NCBI GenBank assembly: GCA_016779705.1
Contig: JADHNB010000004.1
Location: 1-44,407, forward strand
Origin: Candidatus Poseidonia sp.
GTDB lineage: Archaea; Thermoplasmatota; Poseidoniia; Poseidoniales; Poseidoniaceae
Direction: 5' to 3'
Length of the DNA stretch: 44,407 bases
Part shown: piece after piece, positions 32,701 through 42,302 of the stretch
How positions within the stretch are numbered: position 1 is the first letter of the stretch
How the letters are laid out: each line of letters begins with the position of its first letter
Program-made: the position numbers and the translations under genes
Notes under the pieces: generated by a model
Told to the model about the DNA's origin: nothing
Seen by the model: only the letters and a program-made list of their open reading frames with translations
Databases searched by the model: none

Positions 32701-33312
32701 TCACGGTCGCACGCTGTACCAAAGCAACGCGCCCAAGACCACCAAACCGGCGACGAGCAGCACGCGGTCAAGGGTGTCCACACCATCAAGACCTTCGTTG
32801 GGTATCAGGTCCCCGGAATGCTCAACGCCCGGTAACACCACCTCAAGGGTGGACCACGCATCATCGGTGTTGGCCAAATTTCCGTTGACCACGTTGCCAT
32901 GAACCGTGAACGTGGTCCGACTGGCGTTGTCCTCTGGCGAGGTCCATACAACGGTCCACGATCGATGGTGGCTTCCCGCTTCGGTATGGGTCAATCCACC
33001 TTCCAGCATCTGCATCAAGGTGGTGTTGAAGGCCAACGTTCCGTTGGAAATCACCATCCTGAAACCCCCTTGTGACCGGTTCTCCACCGGGTCTACGGTG
33101 CCCGAGACGGTCAACGTCAGGTTGTAGGACGTGTTGCCTTCATACGCTTCGGGAAGGCCGGAGAGAACCACTTTGGTGGCGTCCGCGTAGGTGTGACAAA
33201 AGCACCCGTCATTGGCTTCTCTTCCAACACCGTCCGGTCGAGAAGAGCCCAAGCCGGGCAACAGAAGCGCAACGAGGAGCACGGAGACAAGAAGCCCTCG
33301 AAACTCCCCCAT
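32701..33312 (-). CDS. Exported CxCH protein, choice-of-anchor V-like
   Basis: 203 residues. Signal peptide (about 6-24, LLVSVLLVALLLPGLGSS), then NDGCFCHTYADATKVVLSGLP, followed by a beta-sandwich (about 55-165) and a C-terminal membrane helix VLLVAGLVVLGALLWYS. The GCxCH start plus reeler-like sandwich is that of choice-of-anchor V proteins, exterior proteins of unknown function. CxCH is one residue short of the CxxCH haem site, so covalent haem is uncertain. A GAGGT ribosome site lies just upstream of the ATG and within a small hairpin at 33319-33332. It is convergent with ftsZ, directly adjoining. Confidence 0.75.
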   Translation of the reverse strand: MGEFRGLLVSVLLVALLLPGLGSSRPDGVGREANDGCFCHTYADATKVVLSGLPEAYEGNTSYNLTLTVSGTVDPVENRSQGGFRMVISNGTLAFNTTLMQMLEGGLTHTEAGSHHRSWTVVWTSPEDNASRTTFTVHGNVVNGNLANTDDAWSTLEVVLPGVEHSGDLIPNEGLDGVDTLDRVLLVAGLVVLGALLWYSVRP

Positions 33313-33318
33313 GCTCCC

Positions 33319-33332
33319 ACCTCTTCGGAGGT
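33319..33332 (-). promoter_or_regulatory. Small hairpin containing a ribosome binding site
   Basis: On the minus-strand transcript ACCTC-CGAA-GAGGT is a perfect 5-base stem with a 4-base loop, seven bases before the ATG at 33312. The 3' arm contains the GAGGT of the ribosome site, so the hairpin could hide it. A second purine run GGGAG just downstream may still allow initiation. Confidence 0.4.
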
Positions 33333-33423
33333 TCCGTATGAGGGTTGCTTCATCCCAATCGGTGATGCAAGTCGGTGCATGGAAAACCCACCATTAAGTA
33401 GGATAAGCGCGACATTCTTCCTC

Positions 33424-33951
33424 ATGATGGACGGTTTTGAACTGCCTGAAGACGATGACGAAGACGTGGACATCTACGCCGCGTTGGGACTGAACACGCC
33501 CGTTGACAGCGATGCACCCCCGGTTGGGGACGTTTACGACCCGCTCGCCGCCTTCATGGATGACGAAGAGGATGCTCCGGAGTTTGAACCCTTTACCGTT
33601 CAAACGGACGAGCCCCTCGGCATGGCATCGCAGACCGTTGAAGAACTGCTGGCCACCCTCGCCCGAGAACTCCTTGATGAAGAACGGTTGATGGCTTGTT
33701 TGGACGGCGGTCATGCCGATTTAGGGAGCCTCACGATTCAACGTGACCGTGACGCCTACCACCTCTCTCTCATCATCGACATGGGCGGTGAACAGATCAA
33801 GCCGTTCGCCACCGTGGTGGCCGCCGATGATGATTGGAAACCGCTGACCGCTCCCAAAGGATTGCACGCCCGTTGGAAGCCGCTTTACGATTCGCTTTGC
33901 CAGGCCCTCACCAACGCCTTGGCCCAACAGGGTCGGCCTTCAAGCCTCTGA
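33424..33951 (+). CDS. Acidic protein of unknown function
   Basis: 175 residues from ATG 33424 (a second ATG follows immediately). The first 60 residues are disordered and very acidic (ELPEDDDEDVDIYAAL). After a helix VEELLATLARELLDEERL, a beta-rich C-terminal part contains YHLSLIIDMGGEQIKP and a last helix YDSLCQALTNAL. No family recognised; the layout suggests a small soluble adaptor or chaperone-like protein. An AT-rich ATTAAGTA at 33391-33398 fits a promoter with an almost leaderless transcript. The 3' end overlaps the convergent OsmC gene by 12 bases. Confidence 0.6.
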   Translation: MMDGFELPEDDDEDVDIYAALGLNTPVDSDAPPVGDVYDPLAAFMDDEEDAPEFEPFTVQTDEPLGMASQTVEELLATLARELLDEERLMACLDGGHADLGSLTIQRDRDAYHLSLIIDMGGEQIKPFATVVAADDDWKPLTAPKGLHARWKPLYDSLCQALTNALAQQGRPSSL

Positions 33952-34335
33952 GGGAGCGTGAAGTTCCACCCGCCAATCGATCGTGATGCCAGGGTCCAGC
34001 GAATTTGACACGCTGCAGTATTTTTCGTGGCTCTTTTCCACCACACGTTCAACGAGTTTCAACGGGACATCGCCCACCACATGGTAGACCATCGTCATGG
34101 ACGTAAAACGGCGAGGCGTGGTCTCCGCTCTCGTGGAATCCAACTCAACCCAGACTTTGGAGAAGGAACGCTCCTTCAACCCGACGACCACGTCCACAAG
34201 GGAACACGCACCCACCATTTGCAAGGTTAACTGCATGGGCGACGGGCCGTTTTCCCAGTCCATCTCAATTCGTTGACCGGCGGCGTTGATGCCTACCATG
34301 CCCGTGCCTTGGGTCCATTCAACGCGTCCCTGCAT
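33940..34335 (-). CDS. OsmC family protein
   Basis: 131 residues with the OsmC/Ohr fold: N-terminal beta sheet (VEWTQGTGMVGINAAG), the first active-site cysteine in MVGACSLVDVVVGLK, and the second in KYCSVSNSLDPGITID. OsmC/Ohr proteins reduce organic hydroperoxides with this cysteine pair in the cytoplasm; the shorter C-terminal form here matches the YhfA-like branch whose substrate is not settled. The start lies 58 bases from the icd start on the opposite strand, so they share a divergent upstream region. Confidence 0.88.
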   Translation of the reverse strand: MQGRVEWTQGTGMVGINAAGQRIEMDWENGPSPMQLTLQMVGACSLVDVVVGLKERSFSKVWVELDSTRAETTPRRFTSMTMVYHVVGDVPLKLVERVVEKSHEKYCSVSNSLDPGITIDWRVELHAPSEA

Positions 34336-34393
34336 GGACGGAGGAGAGGCGGTTCATTCTTGAAGGAGATGCTTGTCGCTCAAAGCGAGAGAC

Positions 34394-35620
<1,227 letters not shown>

Positions 35621-35634
35621 GTGGGGATAGAGCC

Positions 35635-36000
35635 ATGTCCCGCTCCTACGACGCCCGTTGGGTCAGCATCAAGGGGGCCCAAGAACGGAAATGGTGGATT
35701 CGAGCCAAGGCCAAAATTGACACGGGAGCCAAGCGTTGCTCCATTGACCAAGGCCTCGCTGAAGCCTTGGGATTGCCCGTCGTGGGCGAAGTCAAGGTTC
35801 GAAACGCCATGGGAAGCCAGGAGCGAAACGTCGTGTTGGCCAACGTTCGCGTGGGACGCATCACCTACAAAGTTGAGATGACTGTGGCCGACCGGAGCCA
35901 GTTGAAATGCCCCATGCTGTTGGGCAAAACCTTCCTCGATGAATTGGCCAAGCAACCGCTGAAACCCAACCGAAAAGGCGGCGTGCCTCAGTTCGTTTGA
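35635..36000 (+). CDS. Retropepsin-like aspartic protease (RimB-like)
   Basis: 121 residues. KAKIDTGAKRCSID carries the catalytic Asp-Thr-Gly (29-31) of retropepsin-like proteases; RVGRITYKVEMTVADRSQLKCPMLLGKTFLDEL is the second half of the single barrel, with LLGKTFL matching the hydrophobic-Gly motif. RimB proteins of this family remove glutamate tails added by RimK; no RimK is seen in this window. One DTG per chain means a homodimer is needed for activity. It follows icd closely and overlaps the convergent giant PIN gene by 13 bases. Confidence 0.78.
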   Translation: MSRSYDARWVSIKGAQERKWWIRAKAKIDTGAKRCSIDQGLAEALGLPVVGEVKVRNAMGSQERNVVLANVRVGRITYKVEMTVADRSQLKCPMLLGKTFLDELAKQPLKPNRKGGVPQFV

Positions 36001-39000
36001 GAGCCAAGCCACGGCTTCAACGTTCGGTTGTTCTTGGTGACGCCAAAGCCAAACCGCTCTTCGATGGCCCGGTCAAGCAACGTGAAATCGCCGTCCATCG
36101 TGGCGACCAGCACGGCGCCGATATCGGGCAACGGCAACGAGGAAAGGTGCATGGCAAGCCGGTAGATGTCAAGATCGGTGGACTCGGGATAGATGGCTTG
36201 GCCTTCGAGTTCGGTTCGGACGGTGACGGAACGCAATTCCTTGAGTTGCGTGAGCTCCTCAAACACCTCGCTGTGATGCAGGAGGAACGCTTCAAGCGCT
36301 TGGGAGGACTCGGGAACATCGGCCAACATTTCGCTGGTCGGCGTCCACGTGGTGAACTCGTTGAGCACGTCCTTCACCAATTCACTCATGACCTCCGAGT
36401 TGAGGGTTTGTTCGATGCTTGCCATGTCGATCATTGCCCCCTTGAACCGATGCATCAAGCGTTGGTCCTTGGCGATCAAGCGGAGTTCACCCCGAACGTC
36501 GTCAGGGATCATCAAATGGAGACGCTTCGCTTTGGCGTGGTGAAGCAAAATGTGGTGGAACCGATTCGAACCCATCATCGTCAAATTGGTTTCAAAGATG
36601 AGGTTCATGCGCTGGAACATCTTCTCCACCAAGGCGTCGACGAGGACGTTCGTGTCCATGATCACCAAAGGCTTGAGCGAAAGGTTGTGGAGGAAACGAC
36701 GCTTCGAGGTGGGAATCTCGTCTTTGTACATCGAAAACAAGGACTGCTCCACCATCGAAAGGCGCTTGAGGGACGTGATGGAAAATTTCGGTGAATTTTG
36801 AGCTCGTTCCAAGTACATCAAGCCCTCGAAGGCGCCGTCTTCGGCGGCGTTCTTGGCGATCTCGTACACTTCGTCAAGCGAGGGAGACAGGCTCATCATG
36901 GCTTGTCGGAATTGATGTTCGAACTGGGTCCGAGTGCGGCGCAGGTCCCGACTGATGTGGGTTGAGGCAGCCGTCACCCGTCCAAGGAACGGCTCTGGAG
37001 GCAACAAATGGGCTTGCTCGAAGGGATAATTGCGGAGCAAATCCAATTCTTCTTCGTTGTACACCGTCTTGGTGCGTTCAACAAGGTTGCCCTCCACGTC
37101 TTCTTCGGTGACGGTGATGCGTTGTTGAACGTGCTTACGAATCAATCGAGCGGCTTCATTGGTGTCCTCGGAGGCTTTGTGACACACTCGGAGGTAGAGT
37201 TTGAACCGCTCCGTGATGGCGGTTTTGAGAGAGGGCACCTTGTCGAGCAGGTCCACCGCTTCGGCCCATGACGTGGCGTGGGCGTAATGAATCAAGGATT
37301 TTCGATAAAGGGCCAGCGGGAGAGCCAGGGCGGAGTCGTCATCGTCGGATTCCACCGCCACGTCGGAGCGTTCGGCGGTTTCGCCTCGGACCTTGGTGAA
37401 CACTTCAGCCGCTCGGGAGTATTCCCGGGCTGAATTGAGCTCATCCCCGTTGGCCGCATAGAGGGCGGCACGGGTCAGCGGCGCCCAAGGAGAAAGCGGG
37501 TCGTGTTGTTGGTACCACATCACCAGATTGGGGAGCCCCAAATCGTGTTCCATCACGAGATGTGACACGGAACTCACCAGTCGGAGCGGGAAGCCGGACC
37601 GTGCGACAAGGTCGTCGAGTTGGGTCGCACGCTCAGGGTTGGCCATGCCGATGCTGTACGCCTGCAGGTGACCGTTCACGGACAAGGTCATGATCATCAC
37701 CTCAAACAAGCGACGTTCGACGGCCGACAGGTCAAGGTCATCAAGGCCGTTGCTCAGATTGTTCAGATGCGTTTCACTGACCACACCGCCTTCAGCAATC
37801 GCCCGGCTGATGGGTGAGAAAGCCTTCAACGCACTCTTGTTCAACACCTCGACCAGTTCAGGCGTTTCCTTGTAAATGCCTTCCATCAACAACAGAAGGT
37901 GCTCGGCCACGGGCGAGAGGACTTCAGGAAGTTCGGCACCGTGAATGGCTTGCAAGGCCTGACGACGGCTGTTGAAAATGTTCGAGCGATGCTTGGCACC
38001 CACCGAGGAGGGCGCCAACTGAGCGATCAAGAGCGCCGCATACGGATGCTGCATGGCCAGCATGCTGTCGTTGGAAAACACGGTCGCCAAGCGTTCGATG
38101 TCCAGGGCATCGAGCAGAAGGGTGAGCACCGATGATTTGATCTCGTCCCAAAAAGACCCGGGTTCATCGCACAGGCGGCGTGCAGCGGTCAACCGAAGCG
38201 AGGCCTCCAGTTCAGGAGTTTGAACGACACGGAGCAGCGCCTGCTCGTCCACGTCGTTCATAAAACCCATCAACCAAGCGTTGGCTCGATCATCGTTCAT
38301 GGAAACGACCAGCGGCAGCAAATCGGTCACGTCAGAAGAACCGTCCAAGCGCAGGCCACCGAGAACCTCCATGGCTCCATCTTGCTCGCCTTCTCGGAGC
38401 AGGGCGGTCAGTCGCCACCACGTCAATCGGTCTCTACCTTCGTGCACGTTGGCGGCCTTGAGCAGCGCAAGTCCCTTTTCCAGTTCAGCCGAAGGAGACG
38501 CTTCGGCCTCGGCGGGCGCATGTTGCCAAGCCAGCGTTTGGAGAGCGACCGTGAGCGAATCGTCTTTCGAACTCGCCACAAGGTTGGACCAATCGTTGAT
38601 TTGCCCCAATTGCAGCGCTTGGAAATTCATCAGTGCAGCGCAAAGGTCTGCGTCTTCGCCTTCGCACGCCTTCACGACGGAAGCCGGAGGCTCATCCCGG
38701 TTGTGAACATGAAGCAGATAGGTCACGAAGGCCAGCGGTCCTTTGAGTTGAAGCAACGAGTCGTCCAAGGTGACGGACCGGCCGCCCGTGAGTTGCTTGG
38801 TCGCCTTCTGCAACGCCACCTTGGTATCGGGGTCGTCCACCCCGGCGGTGGCCAATTTCAAGACGGTGGCCAGCGCTTCTCGATCTCGTGGGTCGACCCA
38901 GAAAAATTCGGTTGAGAGTTGGCTTTTGGTAGTGGACTTGGCAACCTTCGCTTTGGGGAACGCCAAAAACTGGCCCAACAGGGGCGTCTTTTCACCGATC

Positions 39001-39434
39001 AAATGCCATACCGGATGGACGCCTTTGGCCATGCAGGTCTCTCGGAGCGTCGTTTCGTTGACGTTCCATGCCTCGTCCCAATCATCAGCGTTCAACTGTT
39101 TGTGAATCAAGAGGGTGGCCAACTGGTAGGCGGTGGTGTAGGGAGCCTCGTTGACGATCTCCTCGGGTTTATGCAGCCAGGTCATGTACGACGGCCCGGA
39201 ACTCCGACCGGTCCGCCGAGCACGTCCGCGAGGGCGAGCCATGGCGGGTCGTCGCTGATTGGAACCGTCATCATCGTCTTCGGCGGCTGGTGGCTCCAAC
39301 TCATGGGCTGCAACGCACAACACCGCCATGAGCGGTTTGTCAAACATTTTTGAGGCCGCTTCTCGGTTCATCGTGGCGACCCGCGCATTACCCGCCATGG
39401 GCTTGGAAAACGCTGCCTTGAGACAGGTTTCCAT
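35988..39434 (-). CDS. Giant helical-repeat protein with C-terminal PIN nuclease domain
   Basis: 1148 residues from ATG 39434 (a TTG at 39449 also in frame). After a helical start, an acidic stretch and a basic Arg-rich segment (about 60-78, RPRGRARRTGR), nearly 800 residues are helical repeats like HEAT or TPR arrays. The last 230 residues hold a PIN-like domain: VIMDTNVLVDAL (Asp near 925), MIPDDVRGEL (Glu), STDLDIYRLAM (Asp) and VATMDGDFTLLDRA (Asp), the four acidic residues that bind metal in PIN ribonucleases. A 130-residue helical insertion lies between the first Asp and the Glu. No antitoxin is adjacent, so it is not a simple toxin pair. A role in RNA processing is inferred. Confidence 0.82.
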   Translation of the reverse strand: METCLKAAFSKPMAGNARVATMNREAASKMFDKPLMAVLCVAAHELEPPAAEDDDDGSNQRRPAMARPRGRARRTGRSSGPSYMTWLHKPEEIVNEAPYTTAYQLATLLIHKQLNADDWDEAWNVNETTLRETCMAKGVHPVWHLIGEKTPLLGQFLAFPKAKVAKSTTKSQLSTEFFWVDPRDREALATVLKLATAGVDDPDTKVALQKATKQLTGGRSVTLDDSLLQLKGPLAFVTYLLHVHNRDEPPASVVKACEGEDADLCAALMNFQALQLGQINDWSNLVASSKDDSLTVALQTLAWQHAPAEAEASPSAELEKGLALLKAANVHEGRDRLTWWRLTALLREGEQDGAMEVLGGLRLDGSSDVTDLLPLVVSMNDDRANAWLMGFMNDVDEQALLRVVQTPELEASLRLTAARRLCDEPGSFWDEIKSSVLTLLLDALDIERLATVFSNDSMLAMQHPYAALLIAQLAPSSVGAKHRSNIFNSRRQALQAIHGAELPEVLSPVAEHLLLLMEGIYKETPELVEVLNKSALKAFSPISRAIAEGGVVSETHLNNLSNGLDDLDLSAVERRLFEVMIMTLSVNGHLQAYSIGMANPERATQLDDLVARSGFPLRLVSSVSHLVMEHDLGLPNLVMWYQQHDPLSPWAPLTRAALYAANGDELNSAREYSRAAEVFTKVRGETAERSDVAVESDDDDSALALPLALYRKSLIHYAHATSWAEAVDLLDKVPSLKTAITERFKLYLRVCHKASEDTNEAARLIRKHVQQRITVTEEDVEGNLVERTKTVYNEEELDLLRNYPFEQAHLLPPEPFLGRVTAASTHISRDLRRTRTQFEHQFRQAMMSLSPSLDEVYEIAKNAAEDGAFEGLMYLERAQNSPKFSITSLKRLSMVEQSLFSMYKDEIPTSKRRFLHNLSLKPLVIMDTNVLVDALVEKMFQRMNLIFETNLTMMGSNRFHHILLHHAKAKRLHLMIPDDVRGELRLIAKDQRLMHRFKGAMIDMASIEQTLNSEVMSELVKDVLNEFTTWTPTSEMLADVPESSQALEAFLLHHSEVFEELTQLKELRSVTVRTELEGQAIYPESTDLDIYRLAMHLSSLPLPDIGAVLVATMDGDFTLLDRAIEERFGFGVTKNNRTLKPWLGSQTN

Positions 39435-39576
39435 GTGCGTTTCGTCCAACCCTTCATCCCCTCGTTTCCCCCCACGACGAGAGCCCTTTCAATCCACCGA
39501 TGAGCGGACATGGCCGATTTTTCGTCAAAACACATACTTCCTTGAACCAACGACCTCTCCGCCGCGACGAGACTCC

Positions 39577-40047
39577 ATGGACATCGTGCCGCTGACCGTC
39601 CTGCTCTTGCACCCCATTCTCGCCTCAGGCCTGGTCGCTTGGGTGTGGTGGCAGTACGCATGGCGAAAGAAGTCGTACGAACTCAAAGGCGCTGAGCGAG
39701 CGGCCCATTTGGCCCGCCATGAGGCGAACGGCGAACGCCTGCTTTGGGCCACCGGAGGCGTCATCCTGCTGGCCTTTGCCGCTCGGGGGTTCACCGGTTG
39801 GTACAACGGCGAGGACGTGGTGGCGGCCCTCGTCCCCCAATCGCTTCACGGTTTCATGGGTCCGGTGGGCTTTGCCCTGATGGTGGTGATGACGAGGTAC
39901 GGTAAACAGGCTCGAGCGCAGCGGGAAGCAGGAGAATCCTTCGCCACGACCAAACTCAAGCACGGACGAGCCGCTGACCTGATCGTTTACCTCGTGTTCA
40001 TCCACGCCTTCTTGGGCTTCATCTACACCTTCGACGTGCTCGTGTGA
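39577..40047 (+). CDS. Four-helix membrane protein, DUF4079-like
   Basis: 156 residues with four membrane helices. Histidines are placed as in DUF4079 or cytochrome b561-like proteins: LLLHPILASG in the first helix, ARHEANGERLLW before the second, VPQSLHGFMGP at the third and VFIHAFLGFIYT in the fourth. Paired histidines on helices 1-4 could bind haem, but this is not established for the family. The family also occurs in cyanobacteria. Start ATG 39577; an AT-rich region at 39528-39540 is a possible promoter. Confidence 0.65.
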   Translation: MDIVPLTVLLLHPILASGLVAWVWWQYAWRKKSYELKGAERAAHLARHEANGERLLWATGGVILLAFAARGFTGWYNGEDVVAALVPQSLHGFMGPVGFALMVVMTRYGKQARAQREAGESFATTKLKHGRAADLIVYLVFIHAFLGFIYTFDVLV

Positions 40048-40108
40048 GCCAGCCTCTGGCCGGCCCAACAACACCTCACGCCGTCAACTTCACAACGCCT
40101 TGCGGTGC

Positions 40109-41560
40109 TCAGAAGATGGTGTTGAACAACCAACCGAAGGTCGACTCGTTGCCAGGTCCAAGGTAGAACATCAACATGAACACGGCAATACCGTACATGA
40201 TGGGGCTTGGCTCGTCGGCCTTGCCCATGCCCAACTTGATGGCCACGTAGGAGATGACACCCCAAGCGATACCGTCAGCGATGGAGTAGGTGAACGGCAT
40301 CAAGACCATGGTCAAGAAAGCGGGCAACACCATTTCCTTGTCGTCCCAGTCGATTTCGGTGGCTTGCTTCATCATCATGCCGCCGATGATCACGAGGGCG
40401 CAGGCGGCAGCGAAGGTGGGGATGGCCTTGAACAGGCCGGAAAGGAACAAACCGGAGAGCATCAACACACCGACGGTGATGGCGGTCAGGCCGGTCTTGC
40501 CGCCTTCTTCCACACCCGCAGCGGACTCGATGTAGGTGGTGGTGGTGCTGGTACCGCAGATGGCACCGGCGATGGTGGCAGCGGCATCGGACATAAAGGC
40601 CTCTTCCGAGTTCTGGAGTTCGTCGTCCTCGTTGACGTAGCCGGCTTGGCGACCCACGGAGTAGAGGGTTCCAGCGGTGTCGAAGATGTCAACAAAGAGG
40701 AAGGCGATCATGACCAGCATGAAGTCGGCGAGGTTGTCACCAACGTCCCCAAGGGCCCCGAAGGCGGCCCCAAGCGATTCGTCGGGCATCCCGACAAATC
40801 CGAAGATTTCCTCAGGCCAGGTGGCTTCTGGAGAACCCCAACCTGCGCCGCCAGCGACGAAGTCGTTGTAGGGGTCGTACGCACCCACAAGCCAGCCGAA
40901 GAGGGAGGCACCGAGGATACCGTAGATGATAGCACCCTTGATGCCACGGGCCATCATCACGGCAATGGCGATGAGAGCGACCATGGAAATCACGGCACCG
41001 TGCTGGTAGATGGCGTACCCACCAGCACCCCACGCTTCGGTGTTGGCAAGATTGACGAGCGTTGCACCGTCGTCTTGAATCCAGCCCATCTCACGCAGAC
41101 CGATGATGGCGAGGAACATACCGATACCGGCGCCCGTTGCAATCTTCAGGTCCTTGGGGATGGCGTTGATCATCTTGGTTCGCCATCCGATTTGAGGAAT
41201 CGAGATGATGAGGAAGATGATACCTTCAACCAACACAGCGGCGAGGGCAATCTTCCAGTCGATGCCCATGCCGAGCACGACAGCGAACGTGAAGTAGGCG
41301 TTCAGGCCCATGCCGGGTGCCAGGGCAAAGGGAAGGTTGGCCCAAAGCCCCATGACCACACAACCAACAAAGGCGGCGATGGCCGTTGCAAACAACGCAT
41401 CGTCAAACGGAATACCACCGACGCTCAGCATGGCTGGGTTCACCAGCAGGATGTACGCCATCGTCAGGAAGGTCGTCAATCCGGCTCTCAGTTCGCCGTT
41501 TAAGGTGGCACCTCGTTCTTCAAACTTGAAGTAATTTCCAATATCTTGCTCAAATCCCAT
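40109..41560 (-). CDS. AzgA-type purine (hypoxanthine/guanine/adenine) permease
   Basis: 483 residues of the NCS2/AzgA family with about twelve membrane helices. Family motifs: FKFEERGATLNGELRAGLTT at the start, LPFALAPGMGLNAYFTF, FLFVDIFDTAGTLYSVG and the substrate region AAATIAGAICGTSTTTTYIE. These proton symporters import purine bases. ATG 41560 is preferred over 41566 because AGGAG (41569-41573) then lies eight bases upstream instead of two. The apt gene is directly upstream on the same strand, so import and salvage are probably coupled. Confidence 0.93.
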   Translation of the reverse strand: MGFEQDIGNYFKFEERGATLNGELRAGLTTFLTMAYILLVNPAMLSVGGIPFDDALFATAIAAFVGCVVMGLWANLPFALAPGMGLNAYFTFAVVLGMGIDWKIALAAVLVEGIIFLIISIPQIGWRTKMINAIPKDLKIATGAGIGMFLAIIGLREMGWIQDDGATLVNLANTEAWGAGGYAIYQHGAVISMVALIAIAVMMARGIKGAIIYGILGASLFGWLVGAYDPYNDFVAGGAGWGSPEATWPEEIFGFVGMPDESLGAAFGALGDVGDNLADFMLVMIAFLFVDIFDTAGTLYSVGRQAGYVNEDDELQNSEEAFMSDAAATIAGAICGTSTTTTYIESAAGVEEGGKTGLTAITVGVLMLSGLFLSGLFKAIPTFAAACALVIIGGMMMKQATEIDWDDKEMVLPAFLTMVLMPFTYSIADGIAWGVISYVAIKLGMGKADEPSPIMYGIAVFMLMFYLGPGNESTFGWLFNTIF

Positions 41561-41603
41561 GTTCATTTCTCCTGTAGGGTTGTATCACCTTAGTCTTAGA
41601 GGG

Positions 41604-41620
41604 GTTAATATACTTCGGGT
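41604..41620 (-). promoter_or_regulatory. TATA box and upstream element for azgA
   Basis: Minus-strand CCGAAGTATATTAACC contains a clear TATA box (GTATATTAAC, 41604-41613) with a purine-rich BRE-like CCGAAG before it. Transcription would start near 41583 and the leader of about 20 bases includes the AGGAG ribosome site. This gives azgA its own promoter besides any read-through from apt. Confidence 0.65.
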
Positions 41621-41669
41621 GCCAAAAAAGCCCCTTGGAGCCTAAAATTGAATCATTTCTGGACCACCG

Positions 41670-42185
41670 TTAGGCGTCGTAGGCCACCAGTGCATGAACC
41701 GGTGCGTTTACCGCATCCCGCCCGTTGAGGAAAGGGAGGTCGATCACCACACCGCAACCAACCACCTCAGCTCCAGTCTGTTCGCACAACGTCACCGAAG
41801 CGGCCAAGGTACCTCCCGTCGCCAACAAATCATCGAGAATCACCACGCGCTGGCCCGGTTGCAAAGCGTCGGCTTGAATTTCAACGGTGTCGGTGCCGTA
41901 TTCCAGGTCGTAGGTGAGGGAACGCGTATCGCCGGGCAACTTCCCGGCCTTCCGAATCATCATCATGGGCAGATTGAGGCGTTGAGCCAAGGGCACCGCA
42001 AAGAGAAAACCGCGGCTCTCAATGCCGGCGATCACATCGGGTCGCCATGCCTTGACGGCGTGTTCGAGTTGGTCCAGACATGCAGCCATCGCCGAAGGTT
42101 CCCGAAGAAGGGTCGAAATATCGTAGAACAAAATGCCCTCGATGGGAAAATCGGGGATGCCTCGGATGTGGTCCTTGAGATTCAT
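41670..42185 (-). CDS. apt: Adenine phosphoribosyltransferase
   Basis: 171 residues from ATG 42185; an in-frame ATG at 42260 would add 25 residues not seen in relatives, whose start is like MNLKDHIRGIPDFP. Apt converts adenine and PRPP to AMP. Motifs: FPIEGILFYDISTLL, GIESRGFLFAVPLA, IRKAGKLPGDTRS, YDLEYGTDTVEI and the PRPP-binding VVILDDLLATGGT (114-126). It lies 109 bases before the AzgA permease, forming a purine salvage pair. Confidence 0.94.
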   Translation of the reverse strand: MNLKDHIRGIPDFPIEGILFYDISTLLREPSAMAACLDQLEHAVKAWRPDVIAGIESRGFLFAVPLAQRLNLPMMMIRKAGKLPGDTRSLTYDLEYGTDTVEIQADALQPGQRVVILDDLLATGGTLAASVTLCEQTGAEVVGCGVVIDLPFLNGRDAVNAPVHALVAYDA

Positions 42186-42302
42186 GCAACCCCTGTCCCC
42201 CACCCAGTCCTTGAACGTGCCCACCACCTCCACCAACAAGGCCTGACGCTGTGTGGGCATCCAAGACGCCGATTGAAATACTCATGATTTTCCGAATGAA
42301 GC

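Noticed and set aside
32950-33312. CFCH in the exported protein as a c-type cytochrome haem site
   Set aside because: The spacing is CxCH rather than CxxCH and only one occurs; the GCxCH start fits choice-of-anchor V proteins.
40100-41503. 467-codon plus-strand frame opposite the AzgA permease
   Set aside because: His/Gly/Asp-rich mirror composition and no motif; the permease on the minus strand is clear.
41567-41669. AT-rich leader before the purine permease as a possible purine riboswitch
   Set aside because: The inferred leader after the TATA box is only about 20 bases, too short for a known purine riboswitch, and no conserved loops were seen.
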